From NCBI RefSeq assembly GCF_030053895.1, contig NZ_CP125781.1, positions 434,001 through 498,000 on the forward strand: a stretch of DNA of 64,000 nt, in the 5' to 3' direction. Below are positions 1 to 8,132 of this stretch, piece by piece. The position numbers and the translations under genes were made by a program. The DNA is from Trabulsiella odontotermitis (GTDB lineage: Bacteria > Pseudomonadota > Gammaproteobacteria > Enterobacterales > Enterobacteriaceae). Under the pieces are notes generated by a model that was not told where the DNA came from, searched no databases, and was given only the letters and a program-made list of their open reading frames with translations. Numbering within the stretch: the first letter of the stretch is position 1; each line of letters begins with the position of its first letter.

Positions 1-1
1 C

Positions 2-214
2 GATAGCAAAGGCATGGCTACCATCGACTCTAACCTTGAATGGGTGCGTCTGGCCCAGCGTGTGCCGGTGCGCATTCATCTCGATCAACAACACGGCAAT
101 CTGTGGCCGGCCGGTACCACCGCCACCGTCGTCATTACCGGCGCGAAAGATCGCGACGAGCGCCAGATGACATTTTTCCAGAAACTGGCGCTGCGCCTGC
201 GTGAGTTCGGTTAA
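2..214 (+). CDS. aaeA: AaeA, p-hydroxybenzoic acid efflux subunit (C-terminal part)
   Basis: Only the last 70 codons are present; the reading frame is open from the left edge and ends in TAA at 212-214. AaeA is the periplasmic membrane-fusion subunit of the AaeAB efflux pump, which exports aromatic carboxylic acids such as p-hydroxybenzoate and acts as a metabolic relief valve. The visible part is the C-terminal beta-rich end, with the family-typical MATIDSNLEWVR and PAGTTATVV stretches recalled from E. coli AaeA. The aaeB start lies 5 nt downstream, so the two are co-transcribed. The gene is cut by the window, not truncated in the genome as far as I can tell. Confidence 0.93.
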   Translation, partial: DSKGMATIDSNLEWVRLAQRVPVRIHLDQQHGNLWPAGTTATVVITGAKDRDERQMTFFQKLALRLREFG

Positions 215-219
215 TCGTG

Positions 220-2187
220 ATGGGCATTTTTTCTATCGCCAGCCAGCATATTCGCTTTGCGCTTAAGCTTGCCTGCGCGATTGTGCTGGCGCTGTTTGTC
301 GGCTTTCACTTTGAGCTGGAAACGCCGCGCTGGGCGGTGCTAACCGCCGCGATTGTCGCGGCAGGCCCGGCCTTTGCCGCCGGTGGCGAGCCTTATTCCG
401 GCGCTATCCGCTATCGCGGCATGCTGCGAATCATTGGTACCTTCATCGGTTGTATCGCCGCGCTCACCATTATCATTCTGATGATCCGTGCGCCACTGCT
501 GATGATCCTGGTGTGCTGTGTGTGGGCGGGTTTCTGTACCTGGATCTCTTCCCTGGTTCGCGTGGAAAACTCCTACGCCTGGGGGCTGGCGGGGTACACC
601 GCGCTTATCATTGTGATCACCATTCAGACCGAGCCGCTACTGACGCCACAATTTGCGGTGGAGCGCTGTAGCGAGATCGTGATCGGCATTGTCTGTGCGA
701 TCGCCGCTGATCTGCTGTTTTCCCCGCGATCGATCAAGCAGGAGATCGACCGTGAGCTTGACGCACTGTTGGTGGCGCAATATCAACTGATGCAACTGTG
801 CATTCGCCACGGTGACAGCGAAGAAGTGGACAAAGCCTGGAGTGCGCTGGTGCGCCGCGCCCAGGCGATGGAAGGGATGCGCAGCAACCTGCGTATGGAA
901 TCCTCGCGCTGGGCCAAAGCCAACCGTCGCCTGAAAGCGCTGAACACGCTTTCCCTGACGCTCATAACTCAGGCCTGTGAAACTTACCTGATTCAAAATA
1001 CCCGCCCGGAACTTATTACAGACACCTGGCGGGAATTGTTCGACGCGCCGGTCGAGACGCCACAGGATGTGCATAAACAGCTCAAACGCATGCGTCGCGT
1101 ACTGGTGTGGACCGGTGAACACGATACGCCAGTGACGATTTACAGCTGGATTGGCGCTGCCACGCGCTATCAACTACTCAAACGCGGCGTGATCAGCAAT
1201 GCCAAAATCAGTGTTCGCGAAGAAGAGATCTTGCAGGGCGAAGTGGTCGTGCGCGCGGAATCCGCTGAACGCCATCACGCAATGATCAACTTCTGGCGCA
1301 CCACAATTTCCTGCGTGCTTGGTACGCTGTTCTGGCTGTGGACGGGCTGGACGTCGGGCAGCGGCGCGATGGTCATGATCGCGGTAGTAACGTCACTGGC
1401 GATGCGTCTGCCAAACCCGCGCATGGTGGCGATCGACTTTATTTACGGTACGCTGGCCGCGCTGCCGTTGGGGGCGCTCTTTTTCCTGGTGATTATTCCC
1501 TCAACGCAACAAAGTATGCTGCTGTTGTGCATCAGCCTTGCTGTGCTGGCGTTCTTCATCGGTATTGAGGTGCAGAAACGGCGGCTGGGTTCGCTGGGGG
1601 CGCTGGCGAGCACCATCAACATCATCGTGCTTGATAACCCGATGACCTTCCATTTCAGCCAGTTCCTCGACAGCGCGCTGGGCCAGCTGGTGGGGTGTTT
1701 CCTGGCGTTTATGGTGATCCTGTTGATCCGCGATAACTCTCAGGCACGTACCGGTCGCGTGTTGCTGAACCAGTTTGTCTCGGCGGCGGTATCCGCGATG
1801 ACCACCAACACGGCACGACGCAAAGAGAACCGTCTTCCGGCCTTGTATCAACAGCTGTTTTTGCTGCTGAATAAATTCCCCGGCGACCTGGCGAAATTCC
1901 GCCTCGCCCTGACGCTTATCATCGCCCATCAGCGCCTGCGCGACGCACCGGTGCCCATTAATGACGATCTCTCCGCCTTTCACCGTCAGTTGCGTCGCAC
2001 CGCCGATCAGGTGATCGCCGCTAACAATGACGTCAAACGTCGTCGTTACTTTACGCAACTGCTGGCAGAGCTCGATGTGTATCAGGAAAAACTGCGAACC
2101 TGGGAAGCGCCGCCGCAGGTGACCGAACCGGTCAGGCGGCTGGTGGGTATGCTCAACAAATACCAGAATGCGCTGACCGATAACTAA
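220..2187 (+). CDS. aaeB: AaeB, p-hydroxybenzoic acid efflux pump inner-membrane subunit
   Basis: Inner-membrane transporter of the AaeAB system (FUSC/aromatic-acid exporter family) that pumps hydroxylated aromatic carboxylates out of the cell. The 655 residues match the usual E. coli length. Hydrophobic segments cluster in the first ~170 residues and again around 350-510, flanking two soluble parts, which is the two-half architecture of the family. I chose ATG at 220 because it gives the MGIFSIA start known from E. coli; an in-frame GTG at 217 directly precedes it. It follows aaeA by 5 nt and ends in a strong terminator at 2196-2224, so it closes the operon. Confidence 0.96.
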   Translation: MGIFSIASQHIRFALKLACAIVLALFVGFHFELETPRWAVLTAAIVAAGPAFAAGGEPYSGAIRYRGMLRIIGTFIGCIAALTIIILMIRAPLLMILVCCVWAGFCTWISSLVRVENSYAWGLAGYTALIIVITIQTEPLLTPQFAVERCSEIVIGIVCAIAADLLFSPRSIKQEIDRELDALLVAQYQLMQLCIRHGDSEEVDKAWSALVRRAQAMEGMRSNLRMESSRWAKANRRLKALNTLSLTLITQACETYLIQNTRPELITDTWRELFDAPVETPQDVHKQLKRMRRVLVWTGEHDTPVTIYSWIGAATRYQLLKRGVISNAKISVREEEILQGEVVVRAESAERHHAMINFWRTTISCVLGTLFWLWTGWTSGSGAMVMIAVVTSLAMRLPNPRMVAIDFIYGTLAALPLGALFFLVIIPSTQQSMLLLCISLAVLAFFIGIEVQKRRLGSLGALASTINIIVLDNPMTFHFSQFLDSALGQLVGCFLAFMVILLIRDNSQARTGRVLLNQFVSAAVSAMTTNTARRKENRLPALYQQLFLLLNKFPGDLAKFRLALTLIIAHQRLRDAPVPINDDLSAFHRQLRRTADQVIAANNDVKRRRYFTQLLAELDVYQEKLRTWEAPPQVTEPVRRLVGMLNKYQNALTDN

Positions 2188-2195
2188 CCCTCCGA

Positions 2196-2224
2196 AAACC
2201 GACGCCAGAAGCGTCGGTTTTTTT
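2196..2224 (+). terminator. Rho-independent terminator after aaeB
   Basis: Perfect 10-bp stem (2196-2205 with 2211-2220), loop CAGAA, and a T tract through 2224. It separates the aae operon from the aldehyde dehydrogenase gene. Confidence 0.9.
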
Positions 2225-2272
2225 GTGGCTATACTTATTTGTCAGGCAGAACACAATACACCAGGAGGACAA

Positions 2273-3727
2273 ATGACAATGCAGGCGCTTCAGGATCACG
2301 AGCTGTTTCGGACCGGTTATTTCGTTGACGGAGTCTGGAAAAACCTCGACACCACCTTTGACGTGGTGAACCCGGCGACCGGAGAAACCCTGGCGAAGGT
2401 CGCGAAAGCCGGTAAGAAAGAGACCGAAGAGGCCATTGCGGCCGCCAGTAAAGCCTTTCCCGGCTGGCGGGCGAAAACCGCAAAAGAGCGTTCGGAAATA
2501 CTCAACAAATGGTATCAGTTGATCATCGAGAACAAATCCTGGCTTGGCAGGCTGATGACCGCCGAGCAGGGAAAACCCATTAAAGAAGCCGAAGGGGAAG
2601 TGGATTACGCCGCCAGCTTTATCCAGTGGTTTGCCGAACAGGCGAAACGCGCTAATGGCGAAATTATCCCGGCGGTGAAACCCGGTTCGCGCATTCTGGC
2701 GACCCGCGAACCCGTTGGCGTGGTCGCGGCGATTACGCCGTGGAACTTCCCGATGGCGATGCTGACACGTAAGCTCGGCCCGGCGCTGGCCGCAGGCTGT
2801 ACGGGGGTGATTAAACCCGCGAATAATACGCCGCTGAGCGCCTTTGCGCTGCTGCAACTGGCGAAAAAGGCCGGTGTCCCGGATGGGGTACTGAATGCCG
2901 TGGCGGGCAATACGCCAGAAATCAGCGATGCCATTATGGCGAGCCATGAGGTGCGCAAAATCTCCTTCACCGGGTCGACGGCAGTTGGTAAAACGCTGGT
3001 ACGCAACGCCGCGGAAACCATGAAGAAAGTGTCGATGGAGCTGGGCGGCAATGCGCCTTACATCGTCTTTGAGGACGCTGACATCGATGCCGCCGTCAAA
3101 GGGGCGATCGCCAATAAATTCCGCAATGCCGGTCAGGTGTGCGTGAGCGTCAACCGCTTCTATATCCATGAAAACGTTTATGACGCGTTTACCCGTCAGC
3201 TTGCCGATGCGGTGAATGCGCTGAAGGTCGGTAACGGTGTGGAAGAGGGCGTGGTGGTTGGCCCGTTGATTGAACCATCGGCCGTTGAAAAAGTGAAAGA
3301 GCATGTTGCCGACGCGGTAGAAAAAGGCGCTCGCGTGCTGGCCGGGGGCAAACCGCACGCGCTGGGCGGTAATTTCTGGCAACCGACGGTACTCGGCGAG
3401 TGCAGCGACAACATGAAGCTGGCGCAAGAAGAGACCTTTGGGCCCGTCGCCGCCTGCTTCCGTTTCACCACCGAAGATGAAGTCATTCAGCGGGCGAATA
3501 ACACGCCGTTTGGTCTGGCGGCCTACTTCTATACGCAGAATCTGCAACGCGTTTTCCGCGTCTCTCAGGCGCTGGAAAGCGGCATGATCGGCATCAATGA
3601 GTGTTCTGTTTCGACAGAGCTTGGTCCGTTCGGCGGCGTGAAGGAATCCGGCCTGGGTCGTGAAGGCTCTGTCCTGGGGCTGGAGGAGTTTCTGGAAGTG
3701 AAAACCCTGCACCTTGGGGGATTGTAA
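2273..3727 (+). CDS. NAD(P)-dependent succinate-semialdehyde/aldehyde dehydrogenase family protein
   Basis: A cytosolic aldehyde dehydrogenase of the GabD-like group, expected to oxidise succinate semialdehyde or a similar short aldehyde acid to the carboxylate with NAD(P). The 484 residues carry all hallmarks: TPWNFP with Asn158, cofactor-contact Lys181 in KPANN, SFTGST for the nucleotide site, general base Glu256 in MELGGN, and catalytic Cys290 in GQVCVSVNR. A perfect AGGAGG at 2263-2268 sits 4 nt before ATG 2273 and 10 nt before a second ATG at 2279, so either may start translation. It stands alone between the aaeB terminator and yhcO. E. coli K-12 has no such gene here, so this is an accessory gene; the true substrate is unknown. 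Confidence 0.85.
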   Translation: MTMQALQDHELFRTGYFVDGVWKNLDTTFDVVNPATGETLAKVAKAGKKETEEAIAAASKAFPGWRAKTAKERSEILNKWYQLIIENKSWLGRLMTAEQGKPIKEAEGEVDYAASFIQWFAEQAKRANGEIIPAVKPGSRILATREPVGVVAAITPWNFPMAMLTRKLGPALAAGCTGVIKPANNTPLSAFALLQLAKKAGVPDGVLNAVAGNTPEISDAIMASHEVRKISFTGSTAVGKTLVRNAAETMKKVSMELGGNAPYIVFEDADIDAAVKGAIANKFRNAGQVCVSVNRFYIHENVYDAFTRQLADAVNALKVGNGVEEGVVVGPLIEPSAVEKVKEHVADAVEKGARVLAGGKPHALGGNFWQPTVLGECSDNMKLAQEETFGPVAACFRFTTEDEVIQRANNTPFGLAAYFYTQNLQRVFRVSQALESGMIGINECSVSTELGPFGGVKESGLGREGSVLGLEEFLEVKTLHLGGL

Positions 3728-3779
3728 GCGAGTAAGGAAACGGGTGGCGCTCGCCACCCGTATGGGATGGGGCGCAGGC

Positions 3780-4052
3780 ATGAAAATCTACACGTTTGAT
3801 TTTGACGAAATCGAAACCATGGATGATTTTTACCAGCAATTTCGCCGCGTTTTCGCACTGGCGCGTGAACAGGTCAACGATCTGGATTCGCTGTGGGATG
3901 TGGTGACGGGAAACGTATTGCCGCTGCCGCTGGAGATCGAGTTTTCCCATCTCAGCGACGTTCAGCGCCGACGGTTTGGCGCATTGATCCTGCTGTTTGA
4001 TGAAGCCGAAGAAGAGTCGGAAGGGCAGCTGCGCTTTAACGTTCAGCTATAA
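3780..4052 (+). CDS. yhcO: YhcO, barstar-family protein
   Basis: A 90-residue soluble acidic protein of the barstar (ribonuclease inhibitor) fold, same length as E. coli YhcO. The N-terminus MKIYTFDFDEIE and the central DLDSLWDV motif are typical of barstar homologues. No barnase-like RNase is seen nearby, so the partner, if any, is elsewhere or absent. I chose ATG 3780 by comparison with E. coli; the frame is open upstream to 3714 but that would overlap the dehydrogenase end. It converges on the yhcN-type genes with a terminator in between. Confidence 0.88.
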   Translation: MKIYTFDFDEIETMDDFYQQFRRVFALAREQVNDLDSLWDVVTGNVLPLPLEIEFSHLSDVQRRRFGALILLFDEAEEESEGQLRFNVQL

Positions 4053-4075
4053 AAAAGCCCCCGGCGAGCGGGGGC
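4051..4075 (-). terminator. Terminator of the leftward yhcN-type gene
   Basis: Seven-bp stem GCCCCCG/CGGGGGC with a 5-nt loop. On the minus strand it is followed by six T (A run at 4051-4056), so it ends leftward transcripts. It overlaps the yhcO stop codon. Confidence 0.8.
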
Positions 4076-4101
4076 AAGTCGTCGGACAAGACGACGAGGG
4101 T

Positions 4102-4368
4102 TTATTTGTACAGTTCTGCCGTGGCGTGCCAGCTGGCATCAGCACGGGCTTCAATAATGCGGTAGGCGGAAGCGCCTTCTTTTTCTGCCTTCGCATCCAG
4201 TGCCTGGCGCATATCCATCGGTGCGCTACCAATCTGAGAAACAGAAATGGTGCCCATCGGCTGCAGGTTACGGGCCTGGTCAGCACTGACCTGATGTACC
4301 GCGGCGCTGGCGCCGAAAGAAAGAACAGAAGCTAAACCAAGGGATGCGATGATCATTGCGCGTTTCAT
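4102..4368 (-). CDS. YhcN-family (DUF1471) small periplasmic protein, paralogue 2
   Basis: An 88-residue exported protein of the DUF1471 (YdgH/BhsA/McbA) family, whose members are linked to acid, oxidative or surface stress and biofilm. The first ~22 residues form a Sec signal peptide ending GASAA. The mature part has the family pattern PMGTISVSQIGS, a K/A-rich helix, and the conserved end WHATAELYK. It is a tandem copy of the next gene upstream on the same strand (4478-4741), with about half of the residues shared, and is probably co-transcribed with it across 109 bp. Which copy is the orthologue of E. coli yhcN is less certain here; this one is the more diverged. Confidence 0.85.
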   Translation of the reverse strand: MKRAMIIASLGLASVLSFGASAAVHQVSADQARNLQPMGTISVSQIGSAPMDMRQALDAKAEKEGASAYRIIEARADASWHATAELYK

Positions 4369-4477
4369 AATCTTTTTTACTCCATAAAATTGGGTCGTAT
4401 CAGCGGCGAGAAGGGTTCAACTGCTTTTTTTATGCCTGGTAGCCGCTGACGAATAACAGATCGGAGATACTCAGCGT

Positions 4478-4741
4478 TTATTTGTACAGTTCTGCAGTAG
4501 CGTGCCACTGGTCGCCGTTATGGGCTTCAATCACACGGTAGGACGTTGCGCCTTGCTCATCGGCTTTTTTGCTCAGCATGGCGTTCATGTCCATCGGAGA
4601 CGACGCGATGGCGCCAACGGAAACGGTACCGATAGGCTGACGGTTTTGTGCCTGCTCACTGGTGATGGAATCAGCAGCGAAAGCGCCAAAAGAGAGCGCG
4701 GACAGGAGACTCAGGACTGCTACAGTGTTAGTCGTTTTCAT
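4478..4741 (-). CDS. yhcN: YhcN, DUF1471 stress-associated periplasmic protein
   Basis: An 87-residue exported DUF1471 protein, the length and sequence closest to E. coli YhcN (reported there as acid/peroxide-stress related). It has a signal peptide of ~22 residues ending SFGAFAA, then IGTVSVGAIASSPMDM, a lysine-rich helix and the terminal WHATAELYK. It precedes the second copy (4102-4368) on the minus strand. A TATACT sequence on the minus strand at 4804-4809 is a candidate -10 box for the pair. Between the two copies lies a 7-bp inverted repeat (4401-4407 with 4442-4448) around a 34-nt loop. Confidence 0.9.
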   Translation of the reverse strand: MKTTNTVAVLSLLSALSFGAFAADSITSEQAQNRQPIGTVSVGAIASSPMDMNAMLSKKADEQGATSYRVIEAHNGDQWHATAELYK

Positions 4742-5111
4742 AATCTTTACCTCGTCGAATTTTTTCGTGGGGCCCTCATTTCGTGACCCTCATCACAAAA
4801 TAAAGTATACACTCGTCACGGAAAAAATTAATACCCTGCTAATGGTTTACTGCCTTATTACTCGCTAAGAAAATGATTTTTTATAACATGGAGGAATTAA
4901 AAAAGCAGAGTGACGCTTATTTATCTTAACGAACGATAAGAAAATCATATAGATAACCGCATTTAACGATTTGTGCGTTAGTATTCGCTGGGTGAATGGT
5001 TTTGACTGGTGAATCGCACTATTTGTTAAAGTAAAAGCGAGATATGTTGCGTTTACGTTGCAACAGGAGAGCGTAACCCTCTGGCCGGATGCCAGAGGGC
5101 GTTATAGCGGT
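4742..5111. other. Intergenic region yhcN-argR
   Basis: A 370-bp AT-rich gap. It holds the presumed yhcN promoter (minus-strand TATACT at 4804-4809) and the argR terminator at 5077-5099. I see no gene in the rest. Confidence 0.6.
5077..5099 (-). terminator. Probable argR terminator hairpin
   Basis: Perfect 8-bp stem CCCTCTGG/CCAGAGGG with a 7-nt loop, 13 bp after the argR stop. The T tract after it on the minus strand is weak. Confidence 0.55.
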
Positions 5112-5582
5112 TCAGAGTTCCTGTTCGAACAGCTCCAGAATGGCTTCAAACAGCTCCTTCACGGAGAAACCGCGGGCCGGTGTGGTGAAGATAGTATCGT
5201 CGCCAGCGATGCTGCCGAGGATGCCTTCTGCTTTACCCAGCGAGTCCAGTAGGCGTGCGATCAACTGTGCCGCACCCGGGCTCGTGTGGATAACCACCAC
5301 AGAATCGTTGTAATCAATATCCAGAACCAGATTTTTCAGCGGGCTGGAGGTCGTCGGGACACCCAGTTCGGCAGGCAGGCAGTAGACCATTTCCATTTTG
5401 GCGTTGCGTGTGCGCACTGCGCCAAACTTCGTCAGCATACGGGAGACTTTGGACTGATTGATATTATCGAATCCATCCTCCTGTAACGCCTGGACAATCT
5501 CACCCTGAGAACTGAATTTTTCTTCTTTTAGTAGCGATTTAAATGCTTTTACTAACTCTTCTTGTTTTGCCGAGCTTCGCAT
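5112..5582 (-). CDS. argR: ArgR, arginine repressor
   Basis: Hexameric, arginine-responsive DNA-binding protein that represses arginine biosynthesis genes and also serves as an accessory factor in plasmid cer recombination. The 156 residues equal the E. coli length. The N-terminal winged helix-turn-helix (about 1-75, with SQSKVSRML-type recognition helix seen as NQSKVSRML) is followed by the C-terminal oligomerisation and arginine-binding domain with the GTIAGDDT-type motif seen as GSIAGDDT. Two ARG boxes at 5609-5646 just upstream indicate autoregulation. It is divergent from mdh, as in E. coli. Confidence 0.97.
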   Translation of the reverse strand: MRSSAKQEELVKAFKSLLKEEKFSSQGEIVQALQEDGFDNINQSKVSRMLTKFGAVRTRNAKMEMVYCLPAELGVPTTSSPLKNLVLDIDYNDSVVVIHTSPGAAQLIARLLDSLGKAEGILGSIAGDDTIFTTPARGFSVKELFEAILELFEQEL

Positions 5583-5982
5583 ATGTCACCCGTATCATGG
5601 CGGAGAAAACAACATTATTATGCATTTGAATGAATTTTTATGCAAATGGTCTGCCACGGAAAAGGCTGAAATAATGTTATGAAAGGGAGGGATTTTATCA
5701 AAAAACGTTATCAAGAAACATGCCTGTGTCACGAGACGAAAATAAGGGTAAAAGTAAAATAAATGTTATAAAAATGATGTTGTTTTGCTAGTCTGGCAGG
5801 GTGTATTGTAACCAACAGTCAACCGTTTTCCGGCGGCGACGGTGAGTGATTCTTAAAAGATTGTTGAATCGGTATGTACCCCGCATTCTAAAAGTGATCT
5901 TATTGTAATTATTGAACTTGTGAATTAAGGTCGCCGCAGCGAGATAACGGTAGATTAAATTAACCATAATAAGGAGTTTAGG
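5583..5982. other. Divergent promoter region argR-mdh
   Basis: A 400-bp AT-rich region between divergent genes. Apart from the ARG boxes I could not assign promoters with confidence. No coding sequence is evident. Confidence 0.6.
5609..5646 (-). promoter_or_regulatory. Two ArgR operator (ARG) boxes of argR
   Basis: The 18-bp consensus has core TnnATwwwwATnnA. Cores are AACATTATTATGCA at 5611-5624 (first base mismatched) and TGAATTTTTATGCA at 5631-5644 (full match). The 18-bp boxes are 2 bp apart, and lie 27-64 bp upstream of the argR start. Confidence 0.8.
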
Positions 5983-6921
5983 ATGAAAGTCGCAGTCCTT
6001 GGCGCAGCTGGCGGTATTGGCCAGGCGCTTGCCCTACTACTTAAGACCCAACTGCCTTCAGGCTCAGAACTCTCCCTGTATGATATCGCGCCGGTAACCC
6101 CTGGCGTGGCCGTGGATCTTAGCCATATTCCTACCGATGTAAAAATCAAAGGTTTCTCCGGTGAAGATGCAACGCCGGCGCTGGGTGGTGCTGACGTGGT
6201 GCTTATCTCCGCGGGTGTGGCGCGTAAGCCGGGAATGGATCGTTCCGATCTGTTCAACGTCAACGCGGGCATCGTGAAAAACCTGGTGCAGCAGATTGCA
6301 AAAACCTGCCCGAAAGCCTGCATTGGTATCATTACTAACCCGGTTAACACCACGGTTGCTATCGCGGCCGAAGTGCTGAAAAAAGCCGGCGTTTATGACA
6401 AGAACAAGCTGTTTGGCGTCACCACGCTGGACATCATTCGTTCCAACACCTTTGTTGCCGAACTGAAAGGCAAAAAGCCGACTGACGTTGAAGTGCCGGT
6501 GATCGGCGGTCACTCAGGCGTGACCATTCTGCCGCTGCTGTCGCAGATCCCGGGCGTGAGCTTCTCCGATCAGGAAGTCGCTGATCTGACCAAACGTATC
6601 CAGAACGCGGGTACCGAAGTGGTTGAAGCAAAAGCCGGTGGCGGCTCCGCAACCCTGTCCATGGGTCAGGCGGCCGCGCGTTTCGGCCTCTCGCTGGTGC
6701 GTGCGTTGCAGGGCGAAAAAGGTGTTGTGGAATGTGCTTACGTTGAAGGCGACGGTCAGCATGCCCGTTTCTTCTCTCAACCGCTGCTGCTGGGTAAAAA
6801 CGGCATTGAAGAGCGTAAGCCAATCGGCAAACTGAGTGCTTTCGAACAACAGGCGCTGGAAGGTATGCTGGACACGCTGAAGAAAGATATCGCGCTTGGC
6901 GAAGAGTTCGTGAACAAGTAA
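5983..6921 (+). CDS. mdh: Malate dehydrogenase
   Basis: NAD-dependent enzyme of the citric acid cycle that interconverts malate and oxaloacetate in the cytosol. The 312 residues are the same length as E. coli Mdh. The Rossmann motif GAAGGIGQ is at residues 7-14, the substrate-binding arginine appears in VARKPGMDR, and the catalytic His-177 lies in GGHSG. The start is backed by AAGGAG at 5971-5976, 6 nt ahead of ATG. It is a single-gene unit ending in a strong bidirectional terminator shared with degS. Confidence 0.98.
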   Translation: MKVAVLGAAGGIGQALALLLKTQLPSGSELSLYDIAPVTPGVAVDLSHIPTDVKIKGFSGEDATPALGGADVVLISAGVARKPGMDRSDLFNVNAGIVKNLVQQIAKTCPKACIGIITNPVNTTVAIAAEVLKKAGVYDKNKLFGVTTLDIIRSNTFVAELKGKKPTDVEVPVIGGHSGVTILPLLSQIPGVSFSDQEVADLTKRIQNAGTEVVEAKAGGGSATLSMGQAAARFGLSLVRALQGEKGVVECAYVEGDGQHARFFSQPLLLGKNGIEERKPIGKLSAFEQQALEGMLDTLKKDIALGEEFVNK

Positions 6922-6937
6922 GTTTTCGCGGATGCAA

Positions 6938-6966
6938 AAACCGGAGCCTCAGGCTCCGGTTTTTTT
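6938..6966. terminator. Bidirectional terminator between mdh and degS
   Basis: Stem AAACCGGAGCC/GGCTCCGGTTT with loop TCA and T tracts on both strands. It serves both converging genes. Confidence 0.9.
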
Positions 6967-6973
6967 ATGGCTG

Positions 6974-8044
6974 TCAGTTGGTGGCGGGGTATTCCTGCAC
7001 CGTCACAGACAGGGTGATTTTCTTATCATCACGCATCACGACCACCTCGATTTCAGAACCCGGGCGAATTTCTGCCACCTGATCCATCGTCTCCAGGGCG
7101 GAGATAGCCGGTTTACCGTTCACCGACGTGATGACGTCGTTAACCTGAATGCCTGCCAGCGCCGCCGGGCCGCCAGGCGCCACTTCGTTGACCACAATCC
7201 CCTGGAGCTGATCGATCCCGCCGCCACTTTGCGCATGCAGCGGGGTAATTTCGCGCCCGCCAATGCCAATATAGCCACGAATCACGCGACCATCGCGGAT
7301 CAGCTTATCCATGATTTTGGTGGCGAGCTGGAAGGGAATGGCGAAACCGATCCCTTCCGGCGTTTCTCCGTCGTTACTCTTATCGAAAGAGAGGGTGTTG
7401 ATACCCATCAGTTCACCCAGTGAGTTTACCAGTGCGCCGCCGGAGTTGCCGTGGTTGATGGAGGCGTCGGTTTGCAGGAAGTTTTGTCGCCCGGTGGGGT
7501 TCAGGCCGATACGACCGGTGGCGCTGATAATCCCCTGCGTAATGGTCTGTCCGAGGTTGTACGGGTTGCCGATCGCCAGTACCACGTCGCCAATATGCGG
7601 AATGCGTTTCGGGTTGATGGGGATAATCGGCAAACCGCCGGTGGCGTTGATTTTGAGCACCGCCAGGTCAGTCAGCGTGTCGGAACCAACCAGCAACGCT
7701 TCAAAGACCCGGCCATCCTGCAGGGCGACGATGATCTGGTCGGCATCGTTGATCACATGCTTGTTGGTAATGATATAGCCGCGGTCATCCATGATGACAC
7801 CGGAGCCGAGCGTACGGATCTCCAGTTGATTATTGGTGGTGCTGTTGAGTCCACGGTTATAGACGTTAACGACCGCAGGCGCAGCGCGTCGCACCGCCTG
7901 ATTGTAACTGGTGGGTGATTCATCCGCACTGTCGAAACTGGCGGTGGTTTGGGTACCAATCTGGCGCAAGGACGGCATGGCGGCTAATAAAATACCACCA
8001 ACAATCAAACCGATCGCGGTCGAACGTATGAGCTTTACAAGCAT
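6974..8044 (-). CDS. degS: DegS, site-1 protease of the sigma-E stress pathway
   Basis: Inner-membrane-anchored periplasmic serine protease that cuts the anti-sigma factor RseA when its PDZ domain senses exposed outer-membrane porin tails. The 356 residues (E. coli 355) have one N-terminal transmembrane anchor (about 5-26), the trypsin-like domain with the full triad His96, Asp126, Ser201 (GNSGG), and one PDZ domain after ~255. I chose ATG at 8044 to give MLVKLIRS; the frame is open to 8086 but those codons are not conserved. It lies downstream of degQ on the same strand, with a perfect hairpin in the 88-bp gap. Confidence 0.97.
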   Translation of the reverse strand: MLVKLIRSTAIGLIVGGILLAAMPSLRQIGTQTTASFDSADESPTSYNQAVRRAAPAVVNVYNRGLNSTTNNQLEIRTLGSGVIMDDRGYIITNKHVINDADQIIVALQDGRVFEALLVGSDTLTDLAVLKINATGGLPIIPINPKRIPHIGDVVLAIGNPYNLGQTITQGIISATGRIGLNPTGRQNFLQTDASINHGNSGGALVNSLGELMGINTLSFDKSNDGETPEGIGFAIPFQLATKIMDKLIRDGRVIRGYIGIGGREITPLHAQSGGGIDQLQGIVVNEVAPGGPAALAGIQVNDVITSVNGKPAISALETMDQVAEIRPGSEIEVVVMRDDKKITLSVTVQEYPATN

Positions 8045-8092
8045 GATGCTGATATCACTGGTGAGTAAACAGCCGAAGCATAACACGAGTTA

Positions 8093-8123
8093 TCCGGACA
8101 TCACACGCCATGTGATGTCCGGA
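8093..8123. repeat. Perfect 13-bp palindromic hairpin in the degQ-degS gap
   Basis: TCCGGACATCACA at 8093-8105 pairs fully with 8111-8123 around the loop CGCCA. It has no T tract on the minus strand, so it may be an mRNA processing or partial-termination element, not a classical terminator. Confidence 0.75.
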
Positions 8124-8132
8124 CGGGTTCGC

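Noticed and set aside
637..1173. 178-codon open frame on the minus strand inside aaeB
   Set aside because: It lies wholly opposite aaeB, has no family resemblance and no ribosome site; a by-product of the codon pattern.
2153..3781. 542-codon open frame opposite the aldehyde dehydrogenase gene
   Set aside because: Long antisense frames are common in GC-rich genes. The protein is His/Arg/Phe-rich, with no domain, while the plus-strand gene has all catalytic residues.
4078..4095. Hairpin GTCGTC-GGACAA-GACGAC as a second terminator
   Set aside because: The 6-bp stem has no T run on either strand next to it; the hairpin at 4051-4075 is sufficient.
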